Positions 4,874 through 6,764 of a stretch of DNA of 6,764 nucleotides are shown here, one piece after another. A program made the translations under genes and the position numbers. The notes beneath the pieces were generated by a model. It saw nothing but the letters and a program-made list of their open reading frames with translations, searched no databases and was not told where the DNA came from. The DNA is from Gemmatimonadota bacterium (GTDB lineage Bacteria; Gemmatimonadota; Gemmatimonadetes; Longimicrobiales; RSA9). Each line of letters begins with the position of its first letter. Position 1 is the first letter of the stretch. The stretch lies in the NCBI GenBank assembly GCA_019689775.1, contig JADGGV010000223.1, positions 1 through 6,764 on the forward strand, written 5' to 3'.

Positions 4874-4910
4874 CCGCGCCGCGCCTGGACATGCCAGGCC
4901 GCCGGCGCGG
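4874..4910 (-). terminator. Strong stem-loop downstream of the GHL10 gene (terminator-like, no U-tract)
   Basis: CCGCGCC (4874-4880) pairs with GGCGCGG (4904-4910), and inside it GCCTGG (4883-4888) pairs with CCAGGC (4894-4899) around a 5-nt loop, with a small internal bulge. It begins 25 bp past the GHL10 stop. On that gene's strand the hairpin is followed by A residues; the T-run (4869-4873) is on the opposite strand. It is therefore not a classical intrinsic terminator, but may slow polymerase or protect the mRNA 3' end. Confidence 0.4.
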
Positions 4911-4935
4911 TCGCGGACGAGGCCCGGCGCGCGTG

Positions 4936-6582
4936 CTACTTCACCCCGACCCTTCGGTCCGCGTCGACGGTCGTCGCCGCGGCGACGGGGCCCTCGACGC
5001 CGGTGCGGCTGACCTCGGAGACGGCGACGGTGTAGGGCGGGAGGTAGTCGCCGGTGAGGCGGAGGGTGCGGGCGTCGCCGGAGGCGATCCGGGTGGTCCA
5101 GCCGCCGGTCTGGTCGTAGATGCGGACGACCCAGAAGCGGGGGACGACGGTGTCGGCGGGCTCGACGCGGAGCACGTAGCTCTCGTCGTCGCCGGCGTCC
5201 TCGAGCGTGACGCGGGGGGCGCCGGGCCGGGCGGCGCCTAGCCAGGGGGACTCGGGGACGAGCGCGGGCTCGCGGTAGAGCTGGCGGAGCCGGTCCGCGA
5301 TGCCGCCGGCGTTGTCCATGAGGGCGCGGGCGCTGAAGTGGATGTTGCCGGAGGCGCCGTCGGAGCGGCGGGTCAGGTCGACCTGGCGGACGATCTCGTC
5401 GGCGGACCAGGCGGAGGGGCCGCGGCCGCCGACGCGGCTCGTGAAGTTCCCCGGCCAGATGTGGCGGGCGTGGGCGTTCTGCGCCTCCCACCACGCGAGG
5501 AGGGAGGTGTAGCGCTGGCGCGGGGCGTCGGTCTTCCAGTAGAGCTGGGGGGCGAGGTAGTCGAGCCAGCCGTTGTTGAGCCACTTCTTCGAGTCGGCGA
5601 AGATCTCCGTGTAGGAGTCGAGGCCGTCGACGTCGCTGGGGTGGCCGGGGCGCCAGATGCCGAACGGCGAGATGCCGAACTTGACCCAGGGCTTCGTCGC
5701 CTTGATCGCGTCGTAGAGCTGGCGGACGAGGATGTTGACGTTCTCGCGGCGCCAGTCGCCGAGGTCGAGGTCGCCACCCTGCTCGCGGTAGCGCCGGTAG
5801 GTGGCGTCGTCGGGGAACGGCAGGTACTTCCCGTTGCGGCCGCGCTCGAGGTACGGGTAGAAGTAGTCGTCGATCTGGACGCCGTCGATGTCGTAGCGCC
5901 GGACGACGTCGAGGACGACGCGCATCGCGTGGTTGCGCGTCTCGACCATTCCGGGGTCGAGCCAGAGGTAGTGGCCGTAGCGCCGCACCAGCTCCGGGTG
6001 CGTGCGCGTGATGTGCGTGGGCGCGGCGTGCCAGCGCGGCGAGATGTAGCCGGCGCGGTACGGGTTGAACCAGGCGTGCAGCTCAAGGCCGCGCCGGTGC
6101 GCCTCCTCGACGGCGAACGCGAGCGGGTCCCAGAGCGGCTCGGGCGCGCGCCCCTGCTCGCCGGTCAGCCAGTGCGACCACGGCTCGAGCGACGACGCGT
6201 AGAACGCGTCCGCGGCCGGCCGCACCTGGAAGATGATGGCGTTGAGGTTCAGCGCCGCCGCGCGGTCGAGGATGCTCAGGAGCTGCGCCTTCTGCTCCTC
6301 GGTCGGCAGTCCCGGGCGCGACGGCCAGTCCAGGTTCTCGACGGTGGCGACCCAGACGCCGCGGAACTCCCGCTCCACCGGCGGCAGCGGCGCGGGCAGC
6401 ACGACGGGGCGCGGCGCCTCGAGCGTCGGCGTCTCGGGCACGGGCGTGCCGAGCGGGACCGGCTTGGGCTTCGTGGGCGGCGTGGCCCGGGAGCAGGTCG
6501 CGAGGAGGAGCGTCGAGATGATGGACGCGGCGGTGCGCAGGCGGTTGCGCTCCCGCCCGCGGGGCGGGGCCGCCGCGCTCAT
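4936..6582 (-). CDS. GHL10 family glycosyl hydrolase-like protein (DigH/YddW-like), putative lipoprotein
   Basis: The product is a 548-residue protein from ATG 6582-6580. No good Shine-Dalgarno is visible, but no other ATG or GTG start fits before the export signal. The N-terminus has basic residues (RGRERNRLR), a hydrophobic stretch (AASIISTLLLA, 18-28) and C30 in LLATC. This resembles a lipobox with an unusual Thr before Cys, so the protein is probably exported and perhaps lipid-anchored. A Pro-rich linker (34-69) follows. The GHL10 (beta/alpha)-barrel spans about 71-435: EFRGVWVATVENLDWPS (71-87), NAIIFQVRPAADAFY (114-128), LELHAWFNPYR (166-176), IDGVQIDDYFYPY (232-244, acidic D238/D239), KFGISPFGIWR (301-311) and WLDYLAPQLYW (339-349). 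An Fn3-like domain is likely at about 455-540. E. coli DigH, a relative, cleaves denuded peptidoglycan glycans at the divisome, so a wall glycosidase role is inferred. The length is usual for the family. It is a single gene with no operon partner visible. Confidence 0.9.
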   Translation of the reverse strand: MSAAAPPRGRERNRLRTAASIISTLLLATCSRATPPTKPKPVPLGTPVPETPTLEAPRPVVLPAPLPPVEREFRGVWVATVENLDWPSRPGLPTEEQKAQLLSILDRAAALNLNAIIFQVRPAADAFYASSLEPWSHWLTGEQGRAPEPLWDPLAFAVEEAHRRGLELHAWFNPYRAGYISPRWHAAPTHITRTHPELVRRYGHYLWLDPGMVETRNHAMRVVLDVVRRYDIDGVQIDDYFYPYLERGRNGKYLPFPDDATYRRYREQGGDLDLGDWRRENVNILVRQLYDAIKATKPWVKFGISPFGIWRPGHPSDVDGLDSYTEIFADSKKWLNNGWLDYLAPQLYWKTDAPRQRYTSLLAWWEAQNAHARHIWPGNFTSRVGGRGPSAWSADEIVRQVDLTRRSDGASGNIHFSARALMDNAGGIADRLRQLYREPALVPESPWLGAARPGAPRVTLEDAGDDESYVLRVEPADTVVPRFWVVRIYDQTGGWTTRIASGDARTLRLTGDYLPPYTVAVSEVSRTGVEGPVAAATTVDADRRVGVK

Positions 6583-6764
6583 GGCCGTCTACGCGCCGCG
6601 GGCCGCACCACGCGCTGGAGGCCGGCGCCGGATCGGGCGGGGATGAGGCCCGCGGCCGGCGCCGGGTCCGCCGCCCGCGCCTGCCGCTCGTCCGTCCGCG
6701 ACGGCGGGGGCGGCGGCGCGGCGCCGCTCGCGGGCCGCCTCGCCCCCCCCCCGCCCCGGCCCCC
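6583..6764. other. GC-rich region upstream of the GHL10 gene; no gene recognised
   Basis: These 182 bases are extremely GC-rich. The 11-mer GCCGGCGCCGG occurs twice (6621-6631 and 6655-6665), and a run of ten C residues lies at 6743-6752. I see no promoter with recognisable boxes for the GHL10 gene and no convincing reading frame. Confidence 0.5.

Noticed and set aside
4826..5584. Open frame on the minus strand in another frame within the GHL10 gene
   Set aside because: It is Arg/Pro-rich low-complexity sequence overlapping a frame with clear GHL10 motifs; a shadow of high-GC coding.
6743..6764. Run of ten C residues followed by more C-rich sequence as a functional element
   Set aside because: It lies at the window edge in very GC-rich DNA, shows no pairing or gene context, and may simply be low-complexity or an assembly edge.
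1..6764. CRISPR array, insertion sequence, integrase or retroelement
   Set aside because: I looked for regularly spaced repeats, transposase or integrase motifs and reverse transcriptase motifs and saw none.

Overview
This is a GC-rich (roughly 70% by eye) bacterial chromosome segment. The coding frames end almost every codon in G or C, and the few AT-rich islands fall at promoters. No gene fixes the taxon. A lipoprotein-type GHL10 glycosidase suggests a diderm, environmental-type bacterium, but this is only inference.

Layout from left to right: (a) 1-286, minus strand, the N-terminal part of a VOC (glyoxalase/dioxygenase-fold) protein running off the left edge. (b) 287-758, no intact gene, but a coding-like remnant, an 8-bp inverted repeat and the promoter/operator of the next operon. 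(c) 759-2487, plus strand, a two-gene AbiE-type (type IV) toxin-antitoxin operon: an AbiEi/DUF6088-like antitoxin overlapping by 8 bp an AbiEii-like nucleotidyltransferase toxin. (d) 2210-3691, minus strand, the N-terminal half of a type I restriction R subunit (PD-(D/E)xK nuclease plus the first helicase lobe). It meets the toxin tail-to-tail, and both genes lose their family homology at the same point, about 2331-2338. (e) 3692-4058, intergenic, with the promoter of the next operon. (f) 4059-4707, plus strand, a Phd/YefM antitoxin overlapping a RelE-type toxin. (g) 4705-4778, minus strand, a tRNA with CAU anticodon, whose last bases overlap the RelE stop codon. (h) 4936-6582, minus strand, a GHL10 (DigH/YddW-like) putative peptidoglycan glycosidase with a lipoprotein-like N-terminus and an Fn3-like C-terminus. 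(i) 6583-6764, very GC-rich sequence without a recognisable gene.

Reading: the middle (about 700-4707) is a small defence/toxin-antitoxin cluster next to the 3' end of a tRNA gene, a common site for island integration. It is flanked by ordinary chromosomal genes. No integrase, transposase or attachment-site duplication is visible. The most unusual points are the toxin/hsdR junction, which looks like one deletion (or an assembly join) fusing two convergent genes, and the toxin stop codon embedded in the tRNA. Each protein family here is known; I do not see a clearly undescribed system.
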